Shown: in pieces, positions 1 to 7,331 of the stretch
Layout of the letters: each line of letters starts with the position of its first letter
Position numbering within the stretch: the first letter of the stretch is position 1
Assembly (NCBI RefSeq): GCF_900606115.1
Contig: NZ_UWPJ01000019.1
Span: forward strand, 1 to 37,791
DNA length: 37,791 bases
Origin: Pigmentiphaga humi
Lineage (GTDB): Bacteria > Pseudomonadota > Gammaproteobacteria > Burkholderiales > Burkholderiaceae_B
Direction of reading: 5' to 3'
Made by a program: the position numbers and the translations under genes
Notes under the pieces: model-generated
What the model saw: only the letters and a program-made list of their open reading frames with translations
What the model was told of the DNA's origin: nothing
The model's database searches: none

Positions 1-272
1 CGCCGCCGGGCGGCCGCGCTCATGCCCACCCGCGCCCGGGCCCCGCCCCCGGCGGTGACTTCGGTGGTTTCGGCGACGGTGATGGACGCCTCGAAGGCAT
101 GTTCGCAGCCGCTGGCGCCTTGCGGCAGGTATTGGCAGGCCGTTTCGGCACAGGAACCGCAGCACGTGGCGACGCCGAGGTCGAACTGAAGATCGGCCAA
201 GGTGACGGAACCGGACTCCACGCTGCTGCGCACCTGGCGTTCGGTGATGGCGTTGCAGACACAAACGTACAT
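1..272 (-). CDS. bfd: Bacterioferritin-associated ferredoxin (Bfd), 3' end cut by window
   Basis: Read from ATG at 272 toward the left edge with no stop, so at least 90 codons are present and the C-terminus is missing. The protein begins MYVCVCNAITERQV and has cysteines at 4, 6, 38 and 41 (CxC followed by CxxC, plus C37 and C46). This is the [2Fe-2S] ligand pattern of the BFD-like fold. Family knowledge: Bfd docks on bacterioferritin and delivers electrons that release stored iron. The seen part is already longer than the usual 60-80 residues; the region after about residue 60 is Ala/Gly-rich and may be a lineage-specific tail. A promoter overlapped by a Fur-box-like sequence lies upstream, which fits iron-starvation induction. 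The ferredoxin identity is secure. Confidence 0.9.
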   Translation of the reverse strand, partial: MYVCVCNAITERQVRSSVESGSVTLADLQFDLGVATCCGSCAETACQYLPQGASGCEHAFEASITVAETTEVTAGGGARARVGMSAAARR

Positions 273-313
273 GGCAGGACTCGGTTGCGGCGGGGACCCC
301 GTCGCATAGTCGT

Positions 314-355
314 CGTAATGAGACTAATTATCGATAGTATTCAGGAAATGCGCAA
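314..355 (-). promoter_or_regulatory. bfd promoter with overlapping Fur-box-like operator
   Basis: On the minus strand a -35-like TTGCGC (350-355) lies exactly 17 bases from a -10 GATAAT (327-332). A 19-base stretch at 314-332 on the same strand, beginning GATAATTAGTCTCATTA, matches the classical Fur box at 13 of 19 positions and covers the -10. Repression by Fe-Fur would therefore block RNA polymerase directly. Promoter and operator are inferred from sequence only. Confidence 0.6.
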
Positions 356-534
356 GCCCCGTGGCTTTCCCGTCCTGCCGCGGCAGAGCCTGCCTCCGGA
401 GCGCCTCGAGATCCGCTGATTTCCCCCGCGCCTTCCTCGCCGCACCTCCCGCCACGCTGCGGGAAAGTCCCTACGCCGGTCTTCTCCCATCTTCTTGTCC
501 GTGCCTCGTTCGGACAGGTATCATGCGTTCAAAA

Positions 535-567
535 TCCATTAATCAGAATTTAATTCTGTTTAATGGA
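535..567. promoter_or_regulatory. 33-bp near-perfect palindrome, candidate IclR-family operator
   Basis: The outer arms are TCCATTA (535-541) and TAATGGA (561-567). The inner arms are CAGAAT (544-549) and ATTCTG (553-558). All are centred on base 551, and 15 of the 16 base pairs around the centre are complementary; only 543/559 fails. It stands out as an AT island 104 bases before the ThDP enzyme start. Its core GAATTTAATTC (546-556) matches 10 of 11 bases at 4375-4385 in the promoter region of the nearby IclR gene. Binding by that regulator is an inference. Confidence 0.6.
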
Positions 568-670
568 ATATAAGCGATGCCATGGACGGCGTGTCGCGAG
601 GATGCGGGAGCTACCGGGTACCGCCCCCATCCTCGTAGCGGCGCAGCGTCCCCCAACACGAGGTATCTAT

Positions 671-2392
671 ATGAGCGCACCCACGACCCGCACCGCCGCG
701 GACATCTTTCTCGAGGGCCTGGACGAGCTCGGCATTTCCCATCTGTTCTGCAACCTGGGAACCGATCACGCGCCGTTGATCGAGGAACTGGCGGGACAGG
801 AGGCCCGCGGCGAGGCGCGCCTGCAAACCGTCCTGTGTCCGCACGAGAACACCGCCGTGCACATGGCCGCCGGCTATGCCGCCATTTCCGGCCGCGGGCA
901 GGCTGTACTGGTGCACGTGGACGCGGGCACGGCCAATGCCGCCATGGGCCTGCACAACGCCTTCCGTTCGCGCTGGCCCGTGCTGCTCATCGCTGGGCGC
1001 GCGCCCTTCACTAGCCGGGGCGAGATGGCGGGCGGCCGCGACAACTACGTGCATTTCATCCAGGAGCCCTACGACCAGGCCAGCCTGGTAAGGCCTTATG
1101 TGAAATGGGAGGGAGACTTGCCGGCCGGGATCGTGGGCAAGGAAGTGCTGCATCGCGCCTATTCGATCATGATGAGCGATCCGCCCGGACCGGCCTACCT
1201 GACCTTGCGCAGGGAAATCCTGGCCGGGTCGTGCGATGCGGGTGCTGTAGACGGCGCCTCGGTCGCCGGCCGCCTGCGGCTGGGGGGCGCGGATCCGGAG
1301 GTGGTCGCCGAACTGGCCGGCAAGCTGATGCGGGCCGAGCGTCCGCTGCTGATCACCACCTATGCGGGGCGCAACCCCGCGTGCGTGGACAGCCTGGCGC
1401 GCCTGGCCGAAGTCGCGGGCATGCGCGTGATCGAGGCCAATCCCACCTACTTGAACATATCCCACGATCATCCGTGCTACGGCGGCTCGAGCGCCAATCG
1501 CTATCTGCCCGATGCCGACCTGGGCCTGCTGGTGGACGTGGATGTGCCCTGGATACCCAACGACGCGCAGCCTCGTCCGGATTCGCACTGGCTGCAGGTC
1601 GACCTGGATCCGATCAAGCAGGATCTGCCCTTGTGGCCGTATCGGGTCGACCAGCGCGTGGCGGGCGACAGCTGCCGGATACTGGAGCAGGTGGCGGACC
1701 GGATCGCCGCCTGCGCCGATGCCGGCTTTATCGACAGGGCCGCCGCGCGCGTGCGGCAGTACGAGGCCGAGGCCCGGAGCCGCCGCGCCGCGGCTGAAGC
1801 CGAGGCCGCCAGGCCCGGCGTCCGCGGCGCCGTGTCCGCCGCCTATCTATGCGCTGCTGTCGCCCGCCAGCTGGATGATCGCGCCATCGTGCTCAACGAG
1901 GCCGTACGCTCGGCGGCCGTCGTCGCCGCGCAGATGCCGCGCAGGCAGGGCGGCACCTTCCTGGGCAACGGCGGCGGCGGGCTGGGCTGGTCGGCCGGAG
2001 CGGCGTTGGGCGCCAAGCTGGCCGCGCCCGATCGAGAGGTGGTGAGGGTGGTGGGCGACGGCGCCTTCTACTTCGGCAATCCGACCTCGTTCCTGGCGAC
2101 CGCCCGCCAGTATGGCCTGCCGACCTTGACCGTGGTGCTCGACAACTCGGGCTGGGCCGCGGTCAAGACGGCCACCGTGCGTGTCTATCCCGACGGCGAG
2201 GCGGTACGCACAGGCAGCTTTCAGTCCCGGCTGGCGCCCGACATGGATTTTGCGCGGATGGCGCGGGCAGCCGGGGCGTTCGGAATGCGGGTGGATGATC
2301 CGGCCGAGGCGGAGGCCGCCGTGGCCGACGCCCTGGCTGCCGTCCGCGGCGGTACGCCGGCGGTGCTGCACGTGCGCATCCCGGTGCTTTAA
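671..2392 (+). CDS. ThDP-dependent enzyme, acetolactate synthase/benzoylformate decarboxylase-like
   Basis: 573 residues with the three-domain thiamine diphosphate architecture. The N-terminal Pyr domain carries the cofactor-activating glutamate in CPHEN (E59). A central Rossmann-like domain covers about 190-350. The C-terminal PP domain has GDG at 462-464 and DN at 491-492, the Mg/ThDP motif. Family knowledge: such enzymes decarboxylate or ligate 2-oxo acids. The substrate cannot be read from sequence, and no regulatory small subunit is adjacent, which argues against a biosynthetic acetolactate synthase. An upstream in-frame ATG at 563 exists, but the start at 671 is preceded by GAGG and begins where homology should begin. 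The Bug receptor gene follows after 43 bases, so uptake and processing of a 2-oxo or hydroxy acid is the likely theme. Confidence 0.85.
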   Translation: MSAPTTRTAADIFLEGLDELGISHLFCNLGTDHAPLIEELAGQEARGEARLQTVLCPHENTAVHMAAGYAAISGRGQAVLVHVDAGTANAAMGLHNAFRSRWPVLLIAGRAPFTSRGEMAGGRDNYVHFIQEPYDQASLVRPYVKWEGDLPAGIVGKEVLHRAYSIMMSDPPGPAYLTLRREILAGSCDAGAVDGASVAGRLRLGGADPEVVAELAGKLMRAERPLLITTYAGRNPACVDSLARLAEVAGMRVIEANPTYLNISHDHPCYGGSSANRYLPDADLGLLVDVDVPWIPNDAQPRPDSHWLQVDLDPIKQDLPLWPYRVDQRVAGDSCRILEQVADRIAACADAGFIDRAAARVRQYEAEARSRRAAAEAEAARPGVRGAVSAAYLCAAVARQLDDRAIVLNEAVRSAAVVAAQMPRRQGGTFLGNGGGGLGWSAGAALGAKLAAPDREVVRVVGDGAFYFGNPTSFLATARQYGLPTLTVVLDNSGWAAVKTATVRVYPDGEAVRTGSFQSRLAPDMDFARMARAAGAFGMRVDDPAEAEAAVADALAAVRGGTPAVLHVRIPVL

Positions 2393-2435
2393 CCGGGCGC
2401 CGCCGGTGCCCTCGATAAGAAAACAGGAGACATTC

Positions 2436-3413
2436 ATGCACATACCGCTTCGCCCACTGGCGCTGGCCGGCTTGCTGCTGGGCCTGTGCCCCGCCGTACA
2501 TGCCCAGGGCGCCGACGCTTATCCCACGCGCCCGGTGCGCATCCTGGTGGCCTTTCCGCCGGGAGGGCCGATCGACCTGACCGCACGCATCATGGGCGAG
2601 AAGCTGTCCGAATACTGGAAGCATCCCGTCGTGGTGGAAAACCGGCCCGGCGCCAGCGGCGTCATTGCCGCCGAAGCCGCCATGCAGGCGCCGGCCGACG
2701 GTTATACCCTGCTGTTCTCGGTCATCCACCACACGGTATTGCCCAGCCTGAAGTCCAAGCTGCCCTACGATATAGAGAAGGACTTCACCCACATCAGCCT
2801 GGCTGCAACCTACCCCATCATCCTGGTGGTCGGGCTGTCCCGGCCCTACCGGTCGGTCAAGGACCTGATCGATGCCGCCGCCCGGCAGCCCGGCGAGCTT
2901 GCCTATGGGCATTCGGGCTATGGCGGCGGCGCGCATCTGGCCGGCGAGCTGTTCGGCATGCAGGCCGGCGTCGACCTGCGCAACGTCCCCTACAAGGGCA
3001 ACGGACCGGCCCTCGCGGACGTCATAGGCGGGCATATTCCGCTGATGTTCAGCGACGCGCCGACCGCGTTGCCGCAAGTGACCGCCGGCAAGGTGCGGGC
3101 ACTGGCCATTTCCACGCCGCGCCGGTCCGAACTGCTGCCCGACGTGCCTACCTTCGTCGAGGCCGGCCTGCCGGACTACAAGCCCGACAGCTGGGGCGGC
3201 GTTTCCGTGCGCGCCGGCACGCCGCAGCCTGTCGTGGACAAGCTCAATGCCGACGTGGTCCGAGCCTTGAAGGATTCCGGCGTGCGCGCCCGGCTGCTGA
3301 AGATAGGCGCCGAGCCGCAGCCCATGAGCGCGATCCGGTACACCGAGATGATCCACACCGAGATCGCCAAATGGGGAGAGGTGGTCAGAAAGGCCAACAT
3401 CCAGATCGAATAG
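2436..3413 (+). CDS. Bug/TctC-family periplasmic substrate-binding receptor
   Basis: 325 residues with a Sec signal peptide: hydrophobic stretch 8-20 and probable cleavage after VHA at 21-23. The mature part opens with YPTRPVRILVAFPPGG, the family's N-terminal strand and first binding loop, and contains NRPGASG and DGYTLL, all Bug hallmarks. Family knowledge: Bug proteins are periplasmic receptors of tripartite tricarboxylate transporters, and many are orphans that bind carboxylates, amino acids or nicotinate-like ligands. No TctA/TctB membrane genes are present, so partner and ligand are unknown. The start has AGGAGA five bases upstream. It is probably co-transcribed with the ThDP enzyme and converges on the IclR gene. 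Confidence 0.9.
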   Translation: MHIPLRPLALAGLLLGLCPAVHAQGADAYPTRPVRILVAFPPGGPIDLTARIMGEKLSEYWKHPVVVENRPGASGVIAAEAAMQAPADGYTLLFSVIHHTVLPSLKSKLPYDIEKDFTHISLAATYPIILVVGLSRPYRSVKDLIDAAARQPGELAYGHSGYGGGAHLAGELFGMQAGVDLRNVPYKGNGPALADVIGGHIPLMFSDAPTALPQVTAGKVRALAISTPRRSELLPDVPTFVEAGLPDYKPDSWGGVSVRAGTPQPVVDKLNADVVRALKDSGVRARLLKIGAEPQPMSAIRYTEMIHTEIAKWGEVVRKANIQIE

Positions 3414-3482
3414 GCGGCTCGATCCTGCCACGGGTATCGGGCGAGGCGCGCGCCGCCGGCCGGATGGCCGCGGCGCAGCCGC

Positions 3483-4289
3483 TCATGGAAGTTTCGCGCC
3501 CAGCGTGCGCGACAGCGCCAGGCTGCGGGCGGCGATGTCCTGGCCGATGGCTTCGATGCTGGCATGCGGCATGCGGGACTTGGGCGACGTCAGGCAGACG
3601 CAGCCGACGATGCCGCCCGGGCCGAACACGGGCGCAGCGATGCCTCGCGCGTCGAGCAGCTTTTCGCTTTCGCTGACCGCATAGCCGCGGCAGCGGATGG
3701 CCGCCAGTTCCGCGGACAGGACCTCCCAGGCCGGCGGCCGTAGGCCGGAGGCGGGCGACGGGCCTTCGCGGGCCAGGATCTCGCGCGCCTGTCCTTCGGG
3801 CAGGAAGGCCAGCACGGCCTTGCCCGAGGCGCCCCAGACCAGGGACAGCGGGCGGTGCATGTCGATCTGGTACTTGAGTTTTTGCTGGCCGTCGGCGCGC
3901 GCGGCGAAACTCAAAGAGCGCTCGGTGGGCAGGTAGAGGCCGAACACCACGGTTTCGTCGAAGGCGTTCGCGATGGCTTCCAGCGTCGGCTGCGCGATGG
4001 TGGGCGGCGATACCGTGCCCGCCACGCGCGCGGCGACCCGGTAGAACTCGGCGCCGATGGTGTACTGCCTGCTTTCGGCCGCGGTGTCGACGAAGCCTTC
4101 CTTTTTCAGCAATTGCAGCAAGCGGTGCGCGGTGGAGGGGGCCAGCCGCATTTGGTCGGCCACGTGCTTGACCGTTACGCTGCCACCGGCGTCGGCCAGC
4201 ACGGTCAGCAGGTGCAGGGCACGGCTGACCGTGCCCGAGCCGGCGTCGGCCGAGGGCGGTGGACTGTCTTTATCTTGCTTGGGAATCAT
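3483..4289 (-). CDS. IclR-family transcriptional regulator
   Basis: 268 residues. The N-terminal winged helix-turn-helix covers about 22-85, with recognition region RLAPSTAHRLLQLLKKEGF. The C-terminal IclR effector domain covers about 95-262 and includes GKAVLAFLPEGQ and the conserved GIAAPVFGPGGIVGCV segment. Family knowledge: IclR proteins bind small carboxylates or aromatics and repress or activate catabolic operons and usually their own gene. It converges with the ThDP-Bug unit and diverges from the amidohydrolase. An IclR-box-like sequence sits at 4373-4387, about 85 bases upstream of its start, which supports autoregulation. Confidence 0.9.
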   Translation of the reverse strand: MIPKQDKDSPPPSADAGSGTVSRALHLLTVLADAGGSVTVKHVADQMRLAPSTAHRLLQLLKKEGFVDTAAESRQYTIGAEFYRVAARVAGTVSPPTIAQPTLEAIANAFDETVVFGLYLPTERSLSFAARADGQQKLKYQIDMHRPLSLVWGASGKAVLAFLPEGQAREILAREGPSPASGLRPPAWEVLSAELAAIRCRGYAVSESEKLLDARGIAAPVFGPGGIVGCVCLTSPKSRMPHASIEAIGQDIAARSLALSRTLGAKLP

Positions 4290-4372
4290 GGTTGTGCCGT
4301 GTCGTGGAAATGTGCGGTGCAGGCGCGGCGGTTTGCCGAGATTCGCTGCGGCCAGCCATTATTCTAATGAAC

Positions 4373-4387
4373 GGAATTTATTTCCTC
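4373..4387. promoter_or_regulatory. IclR-box-like operator between iclR-type gene and amidohydrolase
   Basis: GGAATTTATTTCC (4374-4386) differs at one position from the inner 13 bases of the E. coli IclR box as I recall it (TGGAAATnATTTCCA). It shares GAATTTAwTTC with the palindrome at 535-567. A second similarity, CCATTATTC at 4357-4365 against CCATTAATC at 536-544, lies just beside it. The site lies between divergent genes starting at 4289 and 4548, so one regulator could govern both. Confidence 0.5.
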
Positions 4388-4547
4388 TGGATAATGCGAA
4401 TAGACTCGGTTTTCCGTAGCCATGGGAACCGCCATGCAGCCGCGCCGCGAAGTTTTCTTCTGGCGAAAAGTTTGAGAATAGCGGATGCGAGCGGTTGGTC
4501 ATGGCGATAAAGTCCGCCCTGTTCTGCTGTTATTTCGAAGAGTTGAC

Positions 4548-5513
4548 ATGAGCCAAGCAAACCAAGACCCGACGGCCTCCGGCTCCTCCAGCCGTCCGCT
4601 GCTGTTCGATTCGCACGCCCACCTGGTGGCGGACGACCAGACCCGGTATCCGCGCAATCCCATGAAGCGCGCGGCCGATGCGCCGCCGCGCATGCCAGGC
4701 GTGATCGGCACGCCGGGCGGCCAGCACGGTCCCAATCCCATCAACGAAGTGCCGGACGTGGCGCGCATGCTGGTGTGGATGAAGGAAGAGAATGTCGATG
4801 GCGCCGTGGCCGTGCAAAAGCGCATGATCTACCGCTTCGACAACAGCTACATCCTCGACTCTTCGGATGCGCACCCGGACATCTTTTCGGCGGTGGTGAT
4901 CCTGGACGCCGAGGATGAAACCACGCCCGGGCTGGTCCGCAGCTATATCGAGAAGAACGGCCTGGCCGGCGTGCGCCTGTTCGGCAGCCGCCAGCCCGAC
5001 GGCAGCATGCCCTGGCTGAACTCGCCCCAGGCGCTCAAGACCTGGGAAGTGGCCGAGGAGTTCGGTCTGATCATCGATCTGGAAGTGCTGGCGGTCGGCG
5101 GCGGCGGCCCGTCGGTGCCGACCATCATCGAGCTGGCGCGCCGCTATCCCAACGTGCGGATCGTGCTGGACCACCTGCTGGAGCCGGAAGCGACCGAAGA
5201 GCAATTCGGCCTGGACGAGCGCTTCGAGAAGCTGGCCCACGAGAAGAACATCTTCTTCAAGTTCACGTCGATCAACCTGGACGAATACCGCGAAGCCGGC
5301 GTCCCGGCCGAGCAGGTCCTGCGCCGCGCGGTCGATCTGTTCAGTGCCGACCACGTCATGTGGGGGTCGGACATCGGCACCTCGTCGGGCACCTACAAGG
5401 AAATGGTCCAGCGCATGATCGACGCCTCGGTGCTGCTGACCGAGGAAGAGAAGCGCAAGGTATGGCACGACACGGGCAAGCGCGTGTTCGTGAAGGGCGG
5501 CCACCGCCGCTGA
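4548..5513 (+). CDS. Amidohydrolase, 2-pyrone-4,6-dicarboxylate lactonase-like
   Basis: 321 residues of the amidohydrolase-2 (PF04909-type) superfamily. A metal-binding HxH occurs in DSHAHL (H23, H25). A beta-strand histidine is in VRIVLDHLLEP, and the C-terminal metal aspartate is in WGSDIG (D275). The long HxH-to-next-strand insertion and length recall LigI-type lactonases and related hydratases of protocatechuate/gallate meta-cleavage; that substrate assignment is inference. The start at 4548 was chosen over 4485 because homology begins there and GAAGAG lies upstream. The gene diverges from the first IclR regulator across an IclR-box-like site and is followed by a second IclR gene in the same direction. 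Confidence 0.8.
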   Translation: MSQANQDPTASGSSSRPLLFDSHAHLVADDQTRYPRNPMKRAADAPPRMPGVIGTPGGQHGPNPINEVPDVARMLVWMKEENVDGAVAVQKRMIYRFDNSYILDSSDAHPDIFSAVVILDAEDETTPGLVRSYIEKNGLAGVRLFGSRQPDGSMPWLNSPQALKTWEVAEEFGLIIDLEVLAVGGGGPSVPTIIELARRYPNVRIVLDHLLEPEATEEQFGLDERFEKLAHEKNIFFKFTSINLDEYREAGVPAEQVLRRAVDLFSADHVMWGSDIGTSSGTYKEMVQRMIDASVLLTEEEKRKVWHDTGKRVFVKGGHRR

Positions 5514-5519
5514 AAACGC

Positions 5520-5538
5520 GGGCGGCCGTGCGCCGCCC
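5520..5538. terminator. Hairpin after the amidohydrolase gene
   Basis: Perfect 7-bp arms GGGCGGC (5520-5526) and GCCGCCC (5532-5538) with a 5-base loop lie 7 bases after the stop. There is no T-run, so this may be a Rho-assisted or 3'-stabilising hairpin rather than a classical intrinsic terminator. Confidence 0.35.
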
Positions 5539-5613
5539 GGCTGCGCGGCCCGGCCGGCCCCTTTCGCGGGCGGGCGGTGCGGCGCGCACGCGAGGCGCCG
5601 GTTGCGGGGCAGG

Positions 5614-5625
5614 TGCGATAATCGC
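5614..5625 (+). promoter_or_regulatory. Extended -10 promoter within a palindrome, upstream of second IclR gene
   Basis: TGCGATAAT (5614-5622) fits an extended -10 (TGn followed by GATAAT, 5/6). The same bases form the perfect 11-bp palindrome GCGATAATCGC (5615-5625). It lies 30 bases before the GTG start, a layout expected for autorepression. Inferred from sequence only. Confidence 0.4.
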
Positions 5626-5654
5626 CTGCCAGCGTTCTTGCCACGGAGGCATGC

Positions 5655-6422
5655 GTGCCCTCATTTCCGCCCGTCCAGGCCGTGGTGCGTGCCATCGAAC
5701 TGCTGCAGGCCCTGAACCGCCAGCCTGTTTCCACGCTGGACGTCCTGCACAAGCAGACCGGCATCCCCAAGCCTTCATTGATCCGCCTGCTCGAAACGCT
5801 GGCTTCCAAGGGGCTGGTGCGCCATGCGCCGCAGTACGGCGCCTACTACCTGACCTCGCTGGTCAATACGCTTTCATCCGGCTATCACAGCGAACCGCGC
5901 ATCGTCGAGGCGGCCCGCCCGCGGCTCGATGCGCTGACCGAAGACATCAAGTGGCCGGTGGCGATCGCGGTGCCCGACGCGAATGCGATGGTGGTGCGCT
6001 ACAGCACCATCCCGAACTCGCCGCTGTCGCTGCTGCATTCCACGATCAACATGCGCCTGAGCCTGGTGAGCCGGGCCATCGGCCGGGCCTATCTGTCGTT
6101 CTGCGAGGACGACGAACGCGAGACCATTCTCGCGCTGCTGCGCGAGTCGAAGAGCCCGGAGGACGGGCCGGCGCGGGATGCCGAGGCCGTCAGGAAGATG
6201 ATCGCGCAGACGCGCGCCCAGGGCTATGCGCTGCGCGACCCGGCGGTGCGGCCGGTATCGGGCACGCTGGCGGTGCCGGTGTATGACGGCAAGCACGTGG
6301 TCGCGTCCTTCGGCATGACCTGGTTCGCGTCCACGCTGTCCAACGAGCAGGTGGTCGGACGCTACCTGGCCAAGCTGCTCGCGGTATCCGCCGCCATTAC
6401 GCAGGACCTGGCCGCGCTGTAG
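5655..6422 (+). CDS. IclR-family transcriptional regulator (second copy type)
   Basis: 255 residues from a GTG start with CGGAGG six bases upstream; the nearby ATG at 5651 is out of frame. The winged helix-turn-helix covers about 8-66, with recognition helix GIPKPSLIRLLETLASKGLV. An IclR effector domain follows to the C-terminus. It resembles the MhpR/PcaR-like branch that controls aromatic-acid catabolism, a weak inference. It is not a close duplicate of the regulator at 3483-4289. It reads in the same direction as the amidohydrolase and converges on the long carboxylate array ending at 6455, so either could be its target. Confidence 0.88.
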   Translation: MPSFPPVQAVVRAIELLQALNRQPVSTLDVLHKQTGIPKPSLIRLLETLASKGLVRHAPQYGAYYLTSLVNTLSSGYHSEPRIVEAARPRLDALTEDIKWPVAIAVPDANAMVVRYSTIPNSPLSLLHSTINMRLSLVSRAIGRAYLSFCEDDERETILALLRESKSPEDGPARDAEAVRKMIAQTRAQGYALRDPAVRPVSGTLAVPVYDGKHVVASFGMTWFASTLSNEQVVGRYLAKLLAVSAAITQDLAAL

Positions 6423-6454
6423 AAGCGGCCAAGGCCCTGCGGGCGGCAGCGCCG

Positions 6455-7306
6455 TCAGGCCGCGGCCGGCGGTAGCGGGTATTCGTCCTCGTTGCTGACC
6501 ATGCCCGGCTTGCTGGAAAAGTCCATGCGCGGCGGGCTGAAAATGTCGATCAGCCAGCAGTCGCCTTCGCTGACGTTGCGGCTGGTGTGCAGGACCTTGG
6601 CCGGGATGACCGTGACCGACGGGCTGCCGACTTCGACGTGCTCGTCTTCTTTCCACATGTCCATGTCCGGCGTCCAGGGCCAGCGCAGATGGTGCACGTA
6701 GGTGCCCTGCACCGCCAGCGACGCCTGTTCGAAGTCCGCGTGGGTGTGCGGGCTGAGCTTGTGCACGTCGCGCGGGACCACGCGCTTGGCCAGCGGGTTG
6801 ATCATCAGGTTGGTGCTGCGGAAGATCCGCATATTGCTGTCGGCGCGAACGTAGTCGGCCAGCACGTAGTGGCGCAGCTTGAAGCCCGCCGGGGGATCGG
6901 GCCACGGCACCAGCGGCGCGACTTCGGGGGCGCCGTCGGCGTAGACCGCGTTGTTCACCGACGCGGCCACCAGGTCGGCGGCAAGCTTGGAGAACACCCG
7001 CACGACGGTGCCCGCCGCGGTCGCCTCGATCCGGCTCGCGCCGGGCGGGACGATGGTCACCGTTTCGGCGCCGGCATCGACGGATTCGCCGCCGGCCTGG
7101 ATGCGCGCGCCGCCCGCCGGAATGAAGACGAAGTACTCGTCGGGATTGTTCTCGCGCGCCAGCACGGCGCCCGCTTCGACCTGGGAAACCGACACCACGA
7201 AATTGGCGCCGCGCGTCAGCCAGGTGCGCGCGCCAGCGGTTTCCTGCTGGGGAGGCGTGTCATAGTGGGCGGCATAGGTCGCCGACCGGGGGCCTTGAGT
7301 CGTCAT
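6455..7306 (-). CDS. Bicupin-fold protein
   Basis: 283 residues; start chosen at ATG 7306 with AGGTGA upstream rather than 7363. Two cupin halves are visible. The first (about 30-115) contains DEYFVFIPAGG and a degenerate metal site. The second (about 165-265) contains HTHADFEQASLAVQG, a canonical HxHx(3-4)E...G metal motif, followed by a later histidine in PAKVLHTSRN. Family knowledge: bicupins include dioxygenases, isomerases and decarboxylases as well as non-enzymatic binders, so no reaction is assigned. It is the last gene of the minus-strand array, 25 bases after the aldolase stop, and probably acts on an intermediate of that pathway. Confidence 0.75.
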   Translation of the reverse strand: MTTQGPRSATYAAHYDTPPQQETAGARTWLTRGANFVVSVSQVEAGAVLARENNPDEYFVFIPAGGARIQAGGESVDAGAETVTIVPPGASRIEATAAGTVVRVFSKLAADLVAASVNNAVYADGAPEVAPLVPWPDPPAGFKLRHYVLADYVRADSNMRIFRSTNLMINPLAKRVVPRDVHKLSPHTHADFEQASLAVQGTYVHHLRWPWTPDMDMWKEDEHVEVGSPSVTVIPAKVLHTSRNVSEGDCWLIDIFSPPRMDFSSKPGMVSNEDEYPLPPAAA

Positions 7307-7331
7307 TGCTTCACCTTTGTCTGGATGGTCT

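Larger units (their letters stand above)
273..670. other. 398-bp intergenic control region between bfd and the ThDP enzyme gene
   Basis: No convincing gene lies here. The short open frames lack family resemblance, and the two starting at 361 and 563 have no good ribosome-binding site. The region holds the Fur-box promoter of bfd (314-355) and, in a markedly AT-rich island, a 33-bp palindrome (535-567) facing the ThDP enzyme gene. The rest (about 356-530 and 571-655) is GC-rich with nothing recognised. Confidence 0.6.

Noticed and set aside
671-2392. Assignment as ilvB/ilvI acetolactate synthase
   Set aside because: No small subunit gene follows and the context is a Bug receptor; substrate specificity is not readable.
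2163-3431. 422-codon minus frame across the Bug receptor gene
   Set aside because: No family resemblance, overlaps a well-supported receptor and lacks a ribosome site.
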